Both the position numbers and the translations under genes were made by a program. A DNA stretch of 64,000 nt from Nostoc spongiaeforme FACHB-130. Lineage in GTDB: Bacteria > Cyanobacteriota > Cyanobacteriia > Cyanobacteriales > Nostocaceae. Below, piece after piece: positions 28,547 to 38,475 of the stretch. The notes under the pieces are model-generated. The model was given only the letters and a program-made list of their open reading frames with translations, did no database searches and was not told where the DNA came from. The stretch is taken from assembly GCF_014698475.1 (NCBI RefSeq), contig NZ_JACJTB010000010.1, positions 89,686-153,685 of the forward strand, given 5' to 3'. Positions within the stretch are counted from its first letter, which is position 1. Every line of letters starts with the position of its first letter.

Positions 28547-30493
28547 TTACCCACCAACATGAATCCCTGGTCGCCTGTGGGAATTTTTTTCGGCGCGACG
28601 TAGAACTTCACGGGTAACTACTGCAATGTCACCTTCACCAAACAAGATAAACCTTAGTAGGTACTGGATAGGATTTCCCTCTACCCAACCAAAGTAGGCG
28701 TGAGGTATTTTACCAGTTTGGTCACGAATATAAAGCAACAAAGCAGCGATCGCATTTGGAACTGCGGCACTTTCCGCCCGTAAAATTCGATAATCTCCAA
28801 CTTTTACGCCTTTGACTCTGATCACATCAGTAAAATCTGACGCATCAGATATCAAAATTTCTAGAAAGATTATGGGATCTGTCGGCGGAATGTGGTTATC
28901 TTCCCGTACCTCTTTTTCTTTTAAAAAATATTCTTGTTCATTGCCTTCATTTAAGCGATTGGCAATGATTCTAATTGCGCCTTGACTTTCTTCGGCAATA
29001 AATTCACGGGCATTTTCATCAACTTCTATTTGTTCTACCCGCAGTTCCGTTGAGCGCCAAACACGGGAAACGAGGGAAGTTACAATGATTGTACCAATGA
29101 AGAACGCCGCAATTTTGATCCCTTCTGGTCTCTCAATAATATTGACAATGGTTGTATAGATAAAGACCAGGGTAATCAAAGCAAAAACAATTCGTCCTTG
29201 TGTGGAATTGTGTCGATGGGCTGATAAAGTTACAGCAAATGCGGCAGAACTAATTAATACCAACACACCTGTAGCATAAGCACCACCCTGCGCCTCGACA
29301 TTGGCTTGGAAAATAATTGTAACTACAAAGGCAATACTTATATATACCAATACAAGTGGGCGGGTTAATAATGCCCAACTTGGTGCCATTCCATAGCGTG
29401 GTAAGTAACGCGGCACAATATTTAGTAGCCCTGCCATTGCTGATGCCCCAGCAAACCACAGAATAGAAATAGTGCTTAAATCGTAAATTGTACCAAAGCC
29501 ATTGCCTAAATAAAGATGTGCCAGATAAGCCAGGGCGCGTCCATTGGCTTTTCCGCCTGTGGCAAATTCTGCGGCTGGAATTAAAACTGTAGTGACAAGA
29601 CTGCTAGTGAGCAAAAAGAAGCTCATAATAACAGCAGCAGCCGTCAGTAGCTTGCGGGTGTTGCGGATTCTGCCTCTGGGCATTTCTGGGGTATCGCTAC
29701 TACCACCTTGAACTAAGGGCATCACGGTGACACCAGTCTCAAATCCAGATAAACCCAAAGCCAAGCGAGGAAATAACAAGACAGCCAAGCCGATGAGGAC
29801 AAAGAAATTGTTATTTCGCGCGAAAAGTGCTGTTTGCCAATTGGCGATCGCACCTGGGTGAATTACTATTTGATATAACCCAATGCTAATGACAAGCAAA
29901 TTCAACAGCAGATAAACTGCCACTAAAAATACCGCAATCCCAATTGCTTCTTTAAAGCCTCTCAAGAAAACTACACCGAGTAAAGCAATTAACATTAAGG
30001 TAATAGCAATACTTTGACTGTGCAGCAGACTTGGTGTCAGAGGGTTTTCAATTATATGGGCTGTGGCATCAGCCGCAGACAGAGTAATAGTAATAATAAA
30101 GTCAGTTGCCACAAAGCCAAGTAGACACAATACCAGTAATTTGCCTTGCCACCAAGACAGCAAATGCTCCAACATAGCAATAGAACCTTCACCATGTGGG
30201 CTTTTAGCAGCAATACGGCGGTAGATGGGTAATGCACCAAAGAGCGTTAATAAAACCAAAATCAGCGTAGCAATAGGAGAAAGCGCACCTGCCGCCAATG
30301 CCGCAATTCCTGGTTGATATCCAAGAGTAGAAAAATAATCTACACCGGTTAAGCACATAACTTGCCACCAAGGATGCTGGCGGTGTGCTTCTTCCTTCTG
30401 GTAAGGCCCTTCCTTCTCTCGGCGGTTTTCTGCCAGTAGCCAACGCATAAACCGTCTACTGAGCCGTTTTGTTGAAAACATTGATTTAACCAT
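28547..30493 (-). CDS. APC-superfamily permease with cytosolic C-terminus
   Basis: 648 residues. About 12 membrane helices between residues 45 and 480. The first is preceded by [28 protein letters not shown], the broken-helix substrate site signature of APC transporters; [12 protein letters not shown] follows helix 2. A soluble C-terminal domain of about 150 residues ([12 protein letters not shown] onward) is like that of the KimA/KUP-type APC members that carry K+ rather than amino acids. Which substrate it carries cannot be decided from sequence; the context of other K+ genes is 5-15 kb away. Two possible ATGs, 30493 and 30481. Confidence 0.83.
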   Translation of the reverse strand: MVKSMFSTKRLSRRFMRWLLAENRREKEGPYQKEEAHRQHPWWQVMCLTGVDYFSTLGYQPGIAALAAGALSPIATLILVLLTLFGALPIYRRIAAKSPHGEGSIAMLEHLLSWWQGKLLVLCLLGFVATDFIITITLSAADATAHIIENPLTPSLLHSQSIAITLMLIALLGVVFLRGFKEAIGIAVFLVAVYLLLNLLVISIGLYQIVIHPGAIANWQTALFARNNNFFVLIGLAVLLFPRLALGLSGFETGVTVMPLVQGGSSDTPEMPRGRIRNTRKLLTAAAVIMSFFLLTSSLVTTVLIPAAEFATGGKANGRALAYLAHLYLGNGFGTIYDLSTISILWFAGASAMAGLLNIVPRYLPRYGMAPSWALLTRPLVLVYISIAFVVTIIFQANVEAQGGAYATGVLVLISSAAFAVTLSAHRHNSTQGRIVFALITLVFIYTTIVNIIERPEGIKIAAFFIGTIIVTSLVSRVWRSTELRVEQIEVDENAREFIAEESQGAIRIIANRLNEGNEQEYFLKEKEVREDNHIPPTDPIIFLEILISDASDFTDVIRVKGVKVGDYRILRAESAAVPNAIAALLLYIRDQTGKIPHAYFGWVEGNPIQYLLRFILFGEGDIAVVTREVLRRAEKNSHRRPGIHVGG

Positions 30494-30717
30494 TCAATTG
30501 GATTTTGTTACAAAAGTCGCGGGTTTGAGTGCTTGTAGTTTGGATGGAAGTTTTATTCAAAATTTTGAACTACAAATACACTCAAGGACTAAAGAACAAC
30601 AAGTTTTTACATTAGAAATTTTCCCCAAATATTGATTCCCATAAACCAAGTCCTGACAAAAATCAGGAAAAGTATGACTTGTCTATGGATATTAGGTATA
30701 GATATAAGGAGTATTTT

Positions 30718-31725
30718 ATGCTGCGATCGCTCAAACAAAAGTTGGCATTAGTTATCTTATTAGCGTTTTCCTTGATCCTATGGCCTCATCATGCTTTTGC
30801 TTTGGTTCCCACAGAAAGCCAATTCACCACCGCCGTTGGTGCTTGTGAAGCTGTAATCTCCATTAAAAAAGGCACAAACCCTGGCAATGTTAGATTGCAA
30901 CCAGGGCAGACTTATCAAATAGTTGGTCAAAATAAAGATAACCCGACTCACTACCTGCTAGAAATTGCCAGTGCCAGTCCTTCTCGGCGTTGGGTTCCTA
31001 TTAGTTGCGTTAATGCTGAGGGTGTGCCTTCCGACACAACTGGAAACATACCGCCTGTAATTCCTGTAGCTGTAGGTAATGACTATTTACTTGCAGTAAG
31101 TTGGCAACCAGCTTTTTGTGAGAGTAAACCCGAAAAAACTGAGTGTCAAACTTTAGCAAAAAACCCAGACCGTCCGGAAGCTACCAACTTCGCGTTACAT
31201 GGTTTATGGCCTCAGCCAGAATCTAATATTTATTGCGGAGTCAGCAAAAGTGACATCGGTTTTGATAAAGCAAAAACTTGGTCAAAATTGCCTCCTGTAG
31301 AATCAGAACTGTCGCCTGAGACTTGGGCAAGGCTACAAGTAGTCATGCCAGGAACAGCTTCCAATTTGCACCGACATGAATGGATTAAGCATGGTACTTG
31401 CTATCAGGGTACACCAGAGGAATATTTTTCTGAGTCCATTGCTTTAATTGATACTTTGAATAAATCGCCCATTCAAGCATTAGTAGCTAGTAGTATTGGT
31501 CGCCAAGTTACCCTCAAAGATATTGATCAGGCCTTGTCGTCTTTTGGTGTGAATGCTGGTGACAAGATAGAAGTCAAATGCACCAATGCAGTATTAGGTG
31601 AACTTTGGGTTAACCTCAGAGGCGATATTACCTCTAACACTTTAATTAGTGACTTGTTAACCAATAGCCCAAAAGCCAAACTTGAGAAGTTCAAGTCTTG
31701 CTTAATTGACGATGCGCGTAATTAA
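30718..31725 (+). CDS. secreted ribonuclease T2 family protein
   Basis: 335 residues with a signal peptide (residues 1-29, ending HAFALVP). A beta-rich N-terminal extra domain of about 90 residues is followed by the RNase T2 fold: CAS I FALHGLWPQ with His161 and CAS II HRHEWIKHGTC with His220, Glu221 and His225, all catalytic residues present, and many Cys for disulfides. It should cut RNA endonucleolytically through a 2',3'-cyclic phosphate in the periplasm or outside. Start chosen for AAGGAG six bases upstream rather than 30679. Monocistronic, followed by a HIP1-bearing hairpin. Confidence 0.9.
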   Translation: MLRSLKQKLALVILLAFSLILWPHHAFALVPTESQFTTAVGACEAVISIKKGTNPGNVRLQPGQTYQIVGQNKDNPTHYLLEIASASPSRRWVPISCVNAEGVPSDTTGNIPPVIPVAVGNDYLLAVSWQPAFCESKPEKTECQTLAKNPDRPEATNFALHGLWPQPESNIYCGVSKSDIGFDKAKTWSKLPPVESELSPETWARLQVVMPGTASNLHRHEWIKHGTCYQGTPEEYFSESIALIDTLNKSPIQALVASSIGRQVTLKDIDQALSSFGVNAGDKIEVKCTNAVLGELWVNLRGDITSNTLISDLLTNSPKAKLEKFKSCLIDDARN

Positions 31726-31757
31726 TTAAAGTTGTTGGGTTAAGTATAAAAGATAAG

Positions 31758-31792
31758 GGCGATCGCAGCCAAATTTAGTAGGTGCGATCGCC
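31758..31792 (+). terminator. HIP1-based hairpin after RNase T2 gene
   Basis: GGCGATCGCA and TGCGATCGCC form a perfect 10-bp stem around 15 bases, followed by TCATTATTTT. Two HIP1 octamers are used as terminator arms. Confidence 0.65.
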
Positions 31793-31806
31793 TCATTATT
31801 TTAGTC

Positions 31807-32316
31807 TTAATTCAACTGACTATTACAGCGCCGTGATGTAACTCCATTGGGTAATGTTGTTTTGCATAAAATCACTGAATTACTGTTTTGTAAATCCTGA
31901 TTAATTGCTGCTTTGGCAAGATTAGCATTACTAAGATTACTACTTCTGAAACTAGCCATTTTCAAATTCGAGGCTTCAAGATTAGCTCCTTGCAAATTAG
32001 CTCCGCCTAAAGAGGCTATGCTGAGGTTTGCCCCTGTTAAATCGGCTCCTTGTAAATTTGCATTGCGTAAGTCTGCCCACTCTAAATTGGCATACCGTAG
32101 ATTAGTATGACTGAGGTTTGTTCTTTGCAAATCTGCCGAACGCAAATCAACTTTTTCTAAATTAGCACCTGAGAAATTTAACCCTGATAGGTCACAGCTA
32201 GGACATTTTCTGGTTGATTGCAGCTTTTTAACTGGACTTTGCCAAATTAAATTATTATCTTGGCTCACCAATGAAGTGATTATCAAACAACTGATAACAC
32301 CTATAAATCTCAACAT
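31807..32316 (-). CDS. pentapeptide-repeat protein, secreted
   Basis: 169 residues with a signal-anchor (first 20) and a mature part of consecutive A(D/N)LXX units from about 50 to 140 (SGANLEKVDLRSADLQRTNL pattern), which fold as a right-handed quadrilateral beta helix. A pair of Cys in CPSC and two near the C-terminus may form disulfides. The start at 32316 is preferred for GGAGA nine bases upstream; TTG at 32334 is possible. Function unknown, as for most members. Confidence 0.85.
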   Translation of the reverse strand: MLRFIGVISCLIITSLVSQDNNLIWQSPVKKLQSTRKCPSCDLSGLNFSGANLEKVDLRSADLQRTNLSHTNLRYANLEWADLRNANLQGADLTGANLSIASLGGANLQGANLEASNLKMASFRSSNLSNANLAKAAINQDLQNSNSVILCKTTLPNGVTSRRCNSQLN

Positions 32317-32366
32317 AATAATCATATTCTCCAATCCAAAGAACTTATAAAAATAGCTATAATAAT

Positions 32367-32618
32367 TTATTTAGATTGGTAATCTAAGCAATTAAAAGCC
32401 TTTTTTATTAAAACCATTGAAGGATTAACCACACATTTAATGTAAGGGTTTGCGTCAAAGAAACGACAATGATAACAAGGACATTTCCGAATTTGATTTA
32501 CTGATATTTTTTTAATTCTCTTTTGTATAATGAGACAAAGCTCTAAAATGACAAATACCAAAAAAGCCAAAACTGCAACCAAAAAAGCAGATGCTAAACA
32601 TACTATTAAAAAAGACAT
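32367..32618 (-). CDS. small Cys-rich membrane protein
   Basis: 83 residues: one long hydrophobic helix (3-33) followed by a cytosolic or lumenal CPCYHCRFFDANPYIKC motif and a C-terminal NCLDYQ. The CxxCRFF...NPYxKCxVxP pattern is shared by many small cyanobacterial proteins of unknown role and could bind a metal. It lies 32 bases upstream of the pentapeptide gene on the same strand. Confidence 0.7.
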   Translation of the reverse strand: MSFLIVCLASAFLVAVLAFLVFVILELCLIIQKRIKKISVNQIRKCPCYHCRFFDANPYIKCVVNPSMVLIKKAFNCLDYQSK

Positions 32619-32678
32619 ACTTTTATCTACATATTATTATTTTTTTAGTTTCACATTATATTATTAAAGAATAGAAAT

Positions 32679-33011
32679 TTAATTAAAATCACGAGAGTAA
32701 TTACTAATGTAATGTGGTCGAGCTTCTAGCAAGCAGTTACTGAGAGAATAGTAAACAGAATGGATTTTTTTGAGAGTAACTTTGAGTGCTGGAACCATCA
32801 TTGGATTAAGTGCGATCGCTAGAATATAATCTCCAGCATAAATTTCTGGATTAGATTGTAGTGGAATGATTTGACCTGCTCTTAAAATACCAAGAAAAGC
32901 ACATTGCTCAGGTAAAGTAACCTTGGCTAAATGAATCCCACAGTAAATACTATTTGATTGAATGGAAACACCAAATAAGCTAGGTTCGATAAAACTTTGA
33001 TTTTCAAGCAT
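32679..33011 (-). CDS. free-standing RCK_C (TrkA-C) domain protein
   Basis: 110 residues. Residues about 10-75 match the TrkA-C/RCK_C ligand-binding domain: VTLPEQCAFLGILRAGQIIPLQSNPEI then AGDYILAIALNPMM. Normally this domain is fused to a K+ channel or transporter regulator; here it occurs alone. It follows the kdp operon on the same strand after a 48-bp palindrome, so transcriptional linkage is uncertain. It could bind a nucleotide and gate a K+ system in trans (inference). Confidence 0.72.
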   Translation of the reverse strand: MLENQSFIEPSLFGVSIQSNSIYCGIHLAKVTLPEQCAFLGILRAGQIIPLQSNPEIYAGDYILAIALNPMMVPALKVTLKKIHSVYYSLSNCLLEARPHYISNYSRDFN

Positions 33012-33103
33012 AAAGTATTTTTAATTCTAGATATTATTCTGCATTTTTTTAAACCAAAAATCTAGATATAAGGATATATATTCCTGAAAATTAAACGTTA
33101 TGA

Positions 33104-33151
33104 ATAAAATAAACAGATGTTTAGTTATAACTAAACATCTGTTTATTTTAT
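33104..33151 (-). terminator. 48-bp perfect palindrome, likely terminator
   Basis: Twenty-four-base arms (ATAAAATAAACAGATGTTTAGT...) meet with no unpaired loop at TATA. A/T-rich ends mean a T-tract on either strand. It lies 212 bases after the end of the kdp-linked small protein gene and 93 bases upstream of the RCK_C gene, and probably ends the kdp transcript. Confidence 0.7.
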
Positions 33152-33270
33152 GATGAACTTGATGTAAGTATTTAAAATACAAAAGTCAGAAGCGATCGCA
33201 GTTGATGAATTATGGCTCTAGACAGTGAGAATATCTGTCTAGTAAAACCTTAATTCACTCTCATTCTGGA

Positions 33271-33290
33271 TTCTGACTTCTGACTTCTGA
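33271..33290. repeat. heptanucleotide STRR (TTCTGAC)
   Basis: TTCTGAC-type 7-bp units in tandem (GATTCTGACTTCTGACTTCTGA). Same STRR type as elsewhere in the window. Confidence 0.65.
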
Positions 33291-33362
33291 ACTCTTAATT
33301 TAAATATGCAATTTTGAGCAATAAAGTATTTAGGTAATTCCTGCCAATATCAACCTAAATAT

Positions 33363-33614
33363 TTATTTGAACTCTACACCAACACCCAATTCTTGCTTGC
33401 TGTATTGTAATTGTTGCCAAAGCTTACTAATCTGTTCGTATGCTTCTTCCAAAGATAGTTTTCCACCTGTTTCTAATCCAGCTATATAACCCACTTTTTG
33501 AGCAAATTCTTGTAGGTTGCTATGAAAAACTAAATTTTCTGGTTTGACTTTTCCGTAGTAGCGAGTGCAAGGATAAAGAAAATTATTTTTCTCTTGCTGA
33601 TGATATTCCGGCAT
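33363..33614 (-). CDS. small conserved cyanobacterial protein, 83 aa
   Basis: Soluble 83-residue protein: an N-terminal YxGxVKPENLVFHSNLQEFAQKVGYI segment followed by a helical GGKLSLEEAYEQISKLWQQL. It resembles a cyanobacterial DUF (DUF7219-like) of unknown function. It lies four bases after the stop of the glycosyltransferase-like gene, so the two are probably co-transcribed at the distal end of the kdp operon. Confidence 0.68.
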   Translation of the reverse strand: MPEYHQQEKNNFLYPCTRYYGKVKPENLVFHSNLQEFAQKVGYIAGLETGGKLSLEEAYEQISKLWQQLQYSKQELGVGVEFK

Positions 33615-33618
33615 ATAT

Positions 33619-35079
33619 TTAGACTAAAACTTCACTAAATCTCGAACCATTTCTTGATTTCAGCTTATTGTTTTTTACACGAACTTGCGGTAGGTTCTTT
33701 TTATCTTTATACAAGTAACAGATTTCTACTAAAGTTGGCCAAATTTCTAAAGAAGCATGAAATTGACTAATTACATCATCAACAATACGGGAGACATTTT
33801 GTTGAAAAAAATCTGGCTCAAACCCATAAAAAACTCTTGATAAGTTATTAGCAAATAATTGTAGAGACTGTTTTCTTTCTTCATTTTGAGTAGACTGTGA
33901 TTCTTTGATGATTTGATGATAAATAGCAGAAATTTTTTCGAGAATTTCTTCAGAATCTAGTAGAGTTACTTCACCAGAATAGTCAAATTTGATACTTAAA
34001 TCATCAAGATGATACAAGCTATCTTTAATTTTCTTTTTGAGCAGGCTGCATATTTCTTCATTAAATATTTCACTGGCGAGTGGATTTCGCATGTAGTTAT
34101 TGCGAATATGGTTCTGAACAGCATCAACGTGAGCCGCAACAATACCTTCTTGCTGTATCCATAGCCGATATATATAGTCTTCAAACCTTAATCGGGTTGG
34201 GAAAAATGGCGGTAAACCTAGCTGATTATCATATCCAGCTACGCCGCAATCCATCCGCCAATTTTTATTAGTAATCACCGGTCTAAAATTAGTCAGAATA
34301 TAAAAATCATTCAAATCATTAGGACTAATTTGGTTTTCATCATTGAGATACAGATGGACAAAATCAAGTGTATCAATATCATTAGTCCCGGTGCGGAATG
34401 TCTGGGCGATTTTGACAACAGCATTATTAAAAACTGTTCCCTTTTGGACTAAAAGAGAGTTTTCAGTAAAGTAACCTTTTGTTGTGTTGGTTTCTAAATC
34501 CATTGCTGTATCAATCAAATAGTCTCCCATCTCAAAGTTTTCGGGGACATGACTGACTTTTTTTCCGAGAACATCACCAAACGCGGTGAGGATGTCAAAA
34601 GATTTATGGATATAGCCATCTTTCTGCTCTGCTTTGATCAGTTTACCTCGACATATTTCATCATTTGATAAAGACTCTGGGCTAGTTTCAATGAGTGCAT
34701 CTGGGCGCATATCATCATCGGCGCTAACCATTAAATGTCCCAGGGTATACATAAGTGTAAAGTTACGATTTCCACCATAACTAGGTCGAAATAAATTTTT
34801 GACAAGCGACTCTAGTTTTTTATCCCGTAGTCTCTCATTTAAGAAATTAATAAATTGTTCTTTTTCGTGGGGGCCGACATAAAACACATCATTGACAGTT
34901 TTTGTTTGTTCAATAAGTGGATAGTATTTCTCGTAATTGGCAATACTGGAATCATCAAAAATGATCATTTTGACTGCGTGACCATTAGCCCAGAAATTCT
35001 CATCATACTTTTCAACAGTTTGGGCTACATCTCTGAGGCGGTGAGTAGGAATAACGAAGACTGTTTCTTTCTGTCTCAT
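33619..35079 (-). CDS. GT-A-like glycosyltransferase, kdp-linked
   Basis: 486 residues, soluble. The N-terminal half looks like a GT-A nucleotide-sugar fold: VFVIPTHR strand, IIFDDSS (Asp42-Asp43), and the metal-binding SADDDMRPDALI (Asp121-Asp123). A central part has NFRPVITNKNWRMDCGVAGYDN and the last 150 residues are helical. It is not a standard GT2; I do not recognise the family beyond GT-A. It lies between the kdpC-linked small membrane protein (63 bases away) and the small 83-aa gene, on the same strand, so it is presumably expressed with Kdp. Substrate unknown. Confidence 0.7.
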   Translation of the reverse strand: MRQKETVFVIPTHRLRDVAQTVEKYDENFWANGHAVKMIIFDDSSIANYEKYYPLIEQTKTVNDVFYVGPHEKEQFINFLNERLRDKKLESLVKNLFRPSYGGNRNFTLMYTLGHLMVSADDDMRPDALIETSPESLSNDEICRGKLIKAEQKDGYIHKSFDILTAFGDVLGKKVSHVPENFEMGDYLIDTAMDLETNTTKGYFTENSLLVQKGTVFNNAVVKIAQTFRTGTNDIDTLDFVHLYLNDENQISPNDLNDFYILTNFRPVITNKNWRMDCGVAGYDNQLGLPPFFPTRLRFEDYIYRLWIQQEGIVAAHVDAVQNHIRNNYMRNPLASEIFNEEICSLLKKKIKDSLYHLDDLSIKFDYSGEVTLLDSEEILEKISAIYHQIIKESQSTQNEERKQSLQLFANNLSRVFYGFEPDFFQQNVSRIVDDVISQFHASLEIWPTLVEICYLYKDKKNLPQVRVKNNKLKSRNGSRFSEVLV

Positions 35080-35142
35080 AAATATTTTTGATTGACTAAA
35101 TAGAGGTGCGATCGCAACATAAAATCAACTGCAAACAGTAAC

Positions 35143-35415
35143 TTATACTAATTTGCTCAAAGTAGCATTCATTTTATTAGCAATCTCTTGATTTCTTACC
35201 CGTCTAATCCCACCCCGTTCTCGTTGCAAAAGTTTTGTTTCTGGGGTATCTGGAATTAAATTAATATCTGCTAATCGGGAAAAGTATTGATGTTTTATAC
35301 CTATCATTAACCAGGCATAACTTGATATTACTACCATCCATACAATAAAGCTCAAGCAGATTATTAACTTCATTTTTTCGGTTGTGAACAGAAAAATTTT
35401 CGCACAAAAAATCAT
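35143..35415 (-). CDS. small membrane protein after kdpC
   Basis: Up to 90 residues with one membrane helix (about 16-38 of the long form) and a basic C-terminal half (LLQRERGGIRRVRNQE). Starts two bases after kdpC; a shorter form from ATG at 35373 is equally possible since neither start has a clear ribosome-binding site. Co-transcription with kdp is likely. No family recognised. Confidence 0.55.
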   Translation of the reverse strand: MIFCAKIFLFTTEKMKLIICLSFIVWMVVISSYAWLMIGIKHQYFSRLADINLIPDTPETKLLQRERGGIRRVRNQEIANKMNATLSKLV

Positions 35416-35417
35416 AA

Positions 35418-36062
35418 CTAACTTGCAGATTTCAACGCATCCAAAGCTAAGTTCAATTTCAAAACATTAACTCCTGGCTCACCAAAAACACCCAAGAAGC
35501 GACCATCGGTATTTTGAGCTATCAAAGTTTCTAACTGTTGGGGTTGGAGTCCTCGCGCTTTGGCGACACGGTTAACTTGTGCTTTGGCGGCTTCCGGGGT
35601 AATGTGGGGGTCGAGACTAGAACCAGAGGCGTAAACTAAATCAGCTGTAGGTTGGATACCTGCGGCTTTTAATCGATTTAAATCACCTTCAACACGTTTG
35701 CTGGGGTCAGGGTCATCTTTACCTTTGATCCGTTCAATCAATGCTGAATTGCTTGGTGCTAAATTACTCGCACCCGAAACCCCAGTTTTTAAAACTCCAG
35801 CGTCATCTTTTTTCGGGTCAGCAGTGCTGTAACTGGTGGTACTAGGACGACTATTAAAGTATCGTTCGGAAGTGAAAGGTTGACCAATTAAACTAGAGCC
35901 AATCACTTGACCTTGGCTATTTTTAATCAGACTACCGTTGACTTGAAATGGCAAGATAATCTGTCCAATACTAATCATCACAAAGGGATAGATAAGAGCG
36001 CCAATTACCCACAATACTAAAGTAGAACGAATGGCTCTGTTAACTTCGCGTGCAAAACTCAT
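35418..36062 (-). CDS. kdpC: potassium-transporting ATPase subunit C
   Basis: 214 residues: one N-terminal membrane helix (about 17-38) and a soluble domain that stabilises the KdpA-KdpB complex. Characteristic YFNSRPSTTSYSTADP, NLAPSNSALIERIK, DLVYASGSSLDPHI, and GVNVLKLNLALD. The start is placed at 36062, where the stop of the upstream small gene overlaps (TAATG) and CCGGAGAA lies upstream; a longer upstream frame codes on the wrong part of that gene. It overlaps the kdpF/G-like gene by one base. Confidence 0.93.
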   Translation of the reverse strand: MSFAREVNRAIRSTLVLWVIGALIYPFVMISIGQIILPFQVNGSLIKNSQGQVIGSSLIGQPFTSERYFNSRPSTTSYSTADPKKDDAGVLKTGVSGASNLAPSNSALIERIKGKDDPDPSKRVEGDLNRLKAAGIQPTADLVYASGSSLDPHITPEAAKAQVNRVAKARGLQPQQLETLIAQNTDGRFLGVFGEPGVNVLKLNLALDALKSAS

Positions 36063-36313
36063 TAGAATTTCTCCGGAACAAACATAACAAAGAATAAATA
36101 AGTAGAAAGGCTCAAAGTTACTAGTCCTAATAGACCTAATGACCAAGCCTGAAAATGAGAAAAACTTTCTCCGGTGGCAGCATAAACGACAGGTGCAACC
36201 ACGATGTTTAAACACATTCCCAAAAACAGATATAAAGGCAGTTTTGGAATGTGGTAATCAGCAGTAAAATCAATTATTTCTGCCAAAATTTGAGGTAAAA
36301 GAAAAGTTTTCAT
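36062..36313 (-). CDS. kdpG: KdpF/KdpG-like small subunit
   Basis: 83-residue protein with three hydrophobic segments. The last (SLSTYLFFVMFVPEKF) is the KdpF signature helix that ends in PE(K/R)F. The extra N-terminal two helices make it longer than the 29-residue KdpF of E. coli and like the KdpG reported in Anabaena. It sits 22 bases after kdpB and overlaps kdpC by one base. The start at ATG 36313 avoids overlap with kdpB; a longer form from 36361 is possible. Confidence 0.72.
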   Translation of the reverse strand: MKTFLLPQILAEIIDFTADYHIPKLPLYLFLGMCLNIVVAPVVYAATGESFSHFQAWSLGLLGLVTLSLSTYLFFVMFVPEKF

Positions 36314-36335
36314 AACATTGATAATTCGTGAAAAA

Positions 36336-38468
36336 TTAAGACAAAGGTAAGAGAACATCAATTAATTTGATGGCAATAAAAGGGGCAACAATTCCGCCCA
36401 AACCATAAATGAAAATGTTGCGTCTTAATAATTGATCTGCTGTTAGGGGACGGAATTTGACTCCTGTCAGTGCTAAAGGAATCAGTGCGGGAATAATCAG
36501 AGCGTTGTAAATTAGGGCTGAGATAATTGCTGATTGGGCGCTTTTCAGTCCCATAATGTTGAGTGCGCCAATTCCCGCCGCCGCAAAGATAGTGGGAATA
36601 ATAGCGAAATACTTAGCAATATCGTTAGCAATAGAAAAAGTAGTTAACGCCCCACGGGTAATTAATAGTTGTTTACCAATAGTGACCAAATCAATTAATT
36701 TGGTGGGGTCAGAATCTAAATCCACCATGTTAGCGGCTTCTTTAGCAGCTTGTGTCCCAGAGTTCATTGCTAAACCCACATTGGCTTGGGCTAATGCAGG
36801 TGCATCATTAGTACCATCTCCGGTCATTGCTACCAATTTACCTTGAGATTGTTCGGCGCGAATTACACCAATTTTGTCTTCTGGTGTGGCTTCAGCGATA
36901 AAATCATCAACACCTGCTTCTTGAGCAATCACACCAGCCGTAATGCGGTTATCACCTGTGAGCATAATTGTCTTGACACCCATCCGCCGGAGTTGGTCGA
37001 ATCTTTCACGCAAACCGGGTTTGACAATATCTTTGAGATAGATAACCCCAAAAATTTGGTCATCTTGACAAACTGCTAAGGGTGTACCGCCTAACCGCGA
37101 AACTCGCTCATAGGCTGCATCAACATCACTAGCAATATGGCCTCCACGAGAGCGAACAAAGCTTTTAATTGCATCCACCGCCCCTTTACGGACTTGTTTA
37201 CTGTTGGGGAGGTTTGTCCCACTCATCCGGGTTTTGGCAGAAAATTCTACACCTTCTGCTTGGTTGATATCGAAATCTACACCAACGTGATAAGTATCTG
37301 CCAGTTTGACAATCGACCTACCTTCTGGTGTTTCATCAAATACACTGGCAGCACGGGCAACTCTGGCGACATCTTCAATGGTGTAACTGTTAACAGGGAT
37401 AAACTCATCCGCCATCCGGTTGCCCAAGGTGATTGTGCCTGTTTTATCTAGTACTAGGGTATTGATATCACCACAGGCTTCAACGGCGCGTCCAGAGGTG
37501 GCAATCACGTTAAATTGTGCTACTCTATCCATCCCCGCAATTCCGATCGCACTGAGTAATCCACCGATAGTTGTTGGTATTAAAGCAACCAGCAAGGAAA
37601 TCAAAATCGCCACACTCGCACCCGCCCGTAAGCTATTGCCAGCTTCTGTGCCAAATATTGTACTGATAAAGTTAGCAATAAAGTTAACAAAGGGCGGCAT
37701 GGTTGCCACGACAATTAAAAACACTTGGGTTAACACTGCTAACAATACTGTTAAGGCAATTTCGTTGGGTGTTTTGGTGCGTTCTGCGCCTTCTACCAAT
37801 GAAATCATCCGGTCAATAAAACCCTTACCAGGATCAGCCGTAATCCGAATTGTTAATTCATCAGAAAGTAAGCGCGTACCGCCTGTAACTGAACTGGCAA
37901 TATCTGTACCTGGTTGTTTGAGTACTGGGGCTGATTCTCCCGTAATTGCTGACTCATCCACAGAACCAATCCCTTGAATCACTTCCCCATCGGCGGGAAT
38001 CATGTTATTAGCTACGACTTTGACTAAATCGCCGCGTCGCAGTTCTGTAGAATTAACTGTTTGAATTGAACCATCAGGAAGAATTTTACTCGCAACGGTA
38101 TCAGAACGGGTGGAGCGCAAGGAATCAGCCTGGGCTTTACCGCGTCCTTCGGCTACGGCTTCGGCAAAGTTGGCAAAGACAACGGTGAAGAACAGAATAA
38201 GTGTAATTAAACCGTTTAATAAGCGTTGTTGATTAACATCTGCTTGAATTGTGCCGAATAAATTGGGGTCGAGGGTAACGAGGAAGGTAACAATTGTTCC
38301 TACCCAGACGATAAACATGACTGGGTTACGAACAGCTATTTTGGGGTGGAGTTTGACAAATGACTCTTTAATTGCTCTTTGGTAGAGTCCCCGCATATCT
38401 GATTTAGGGGTATGTTTGCGCGAGTCACGGGTTCCTTGAGGTAGACGAGGTGTTGTGTTGGTTTTCAT
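36336..38468 (-). CDS. kdpB: potassium-transporting P-type ATPase subunit B
   Basis: 710 residues, the catalytic subunit of the inner-membrane K+ pump. GESAPV (actuator) and [12 protein letters not shown] with phospho-Asp341, then [16 protein letters not shown] and [11 protein letters not shown] are conserved. The start is placed at ATG 38468 (MKTNTTPR). An upstream in-frame extension to 38519 would be encoded by a dispersed repeat (GACGCAAAGACGCAAAG...) and is not taken. 106 bases separate it from kdpA. Confidence 0.95.
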   Translation of the reverse strand: MKTNTTPRLPQGTRDSRKHTPKSDMRGLYQRAIKESFVKLHPKIAVRNPVMFIVWVGTIVTFLVTLDPNLFGTIQADVNQQRLLNGLITLILFFTVVFANFAEAVAEGRGKAQADSLRSTRSDTVASKILPDGSIQTVNSTELRRGDLVKVVANNMIPADGEVIQGIGSVDESAITGESAPVLKQPGTDIASSVTGGTRLLSDELTIRITADPGKGFIDRMISLVEGAERTKTPNEIALTVLLAVLTQVFLIVVATMPPFVNFIANFISTIFGTEAGNSLRAGASVAILISLLVALIPTTIGGLLSAIGIAGMDRVAQFNVIATSGRAVEACGDINTLVLDKTGTITLGNRMADEFIPVNSYTIEDVARVARAASVFDETPEGRSIVKLADTYHVGVDFDINQAEGVEFSAKTRMSGTNLPNSKQVRKGAVDAIKSFVRSRGGHIASDVDAAYERVSRLGGTPLAVCQDDQIFGVIYLKDIVKPGLRERFDQLRRMGVKTIMLTGDNRITAGVIAQEAGVDDFIAEATPEDKIGVIRAEQSQGKLVAMTGDGTNDAPALAQANVGLAMNSGTQAAKEAANMVDLDSDPTKLIDLVTIGKQLLITRGALTTFSIANDIAKYFAIIPTIFAAAGIGALNIMGLKSAQSAIISALIYNALIIPALIPLALTGVKFRPLTADQLLRRNIFIYGLGGIVAPFIAIKLIDVLLPLS

Positions 38469-38475
38469 AGAGAGA

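Noticed and set aside
36063..36215. Upstream in-frame extension of kdpC
   Set aside because: It overlaps the KdpF/G-like gene in another frame, and KdpC homologs start at the ATG at 36062.
38150..38185. Suspected repeat inside kdpB (CCTTCGGCTACGGCTTCGGCAAAG)
   Set aside because: It encodes the conserved KdpB segment [14 protein letters not shown], so it is ordinary coding sequence.
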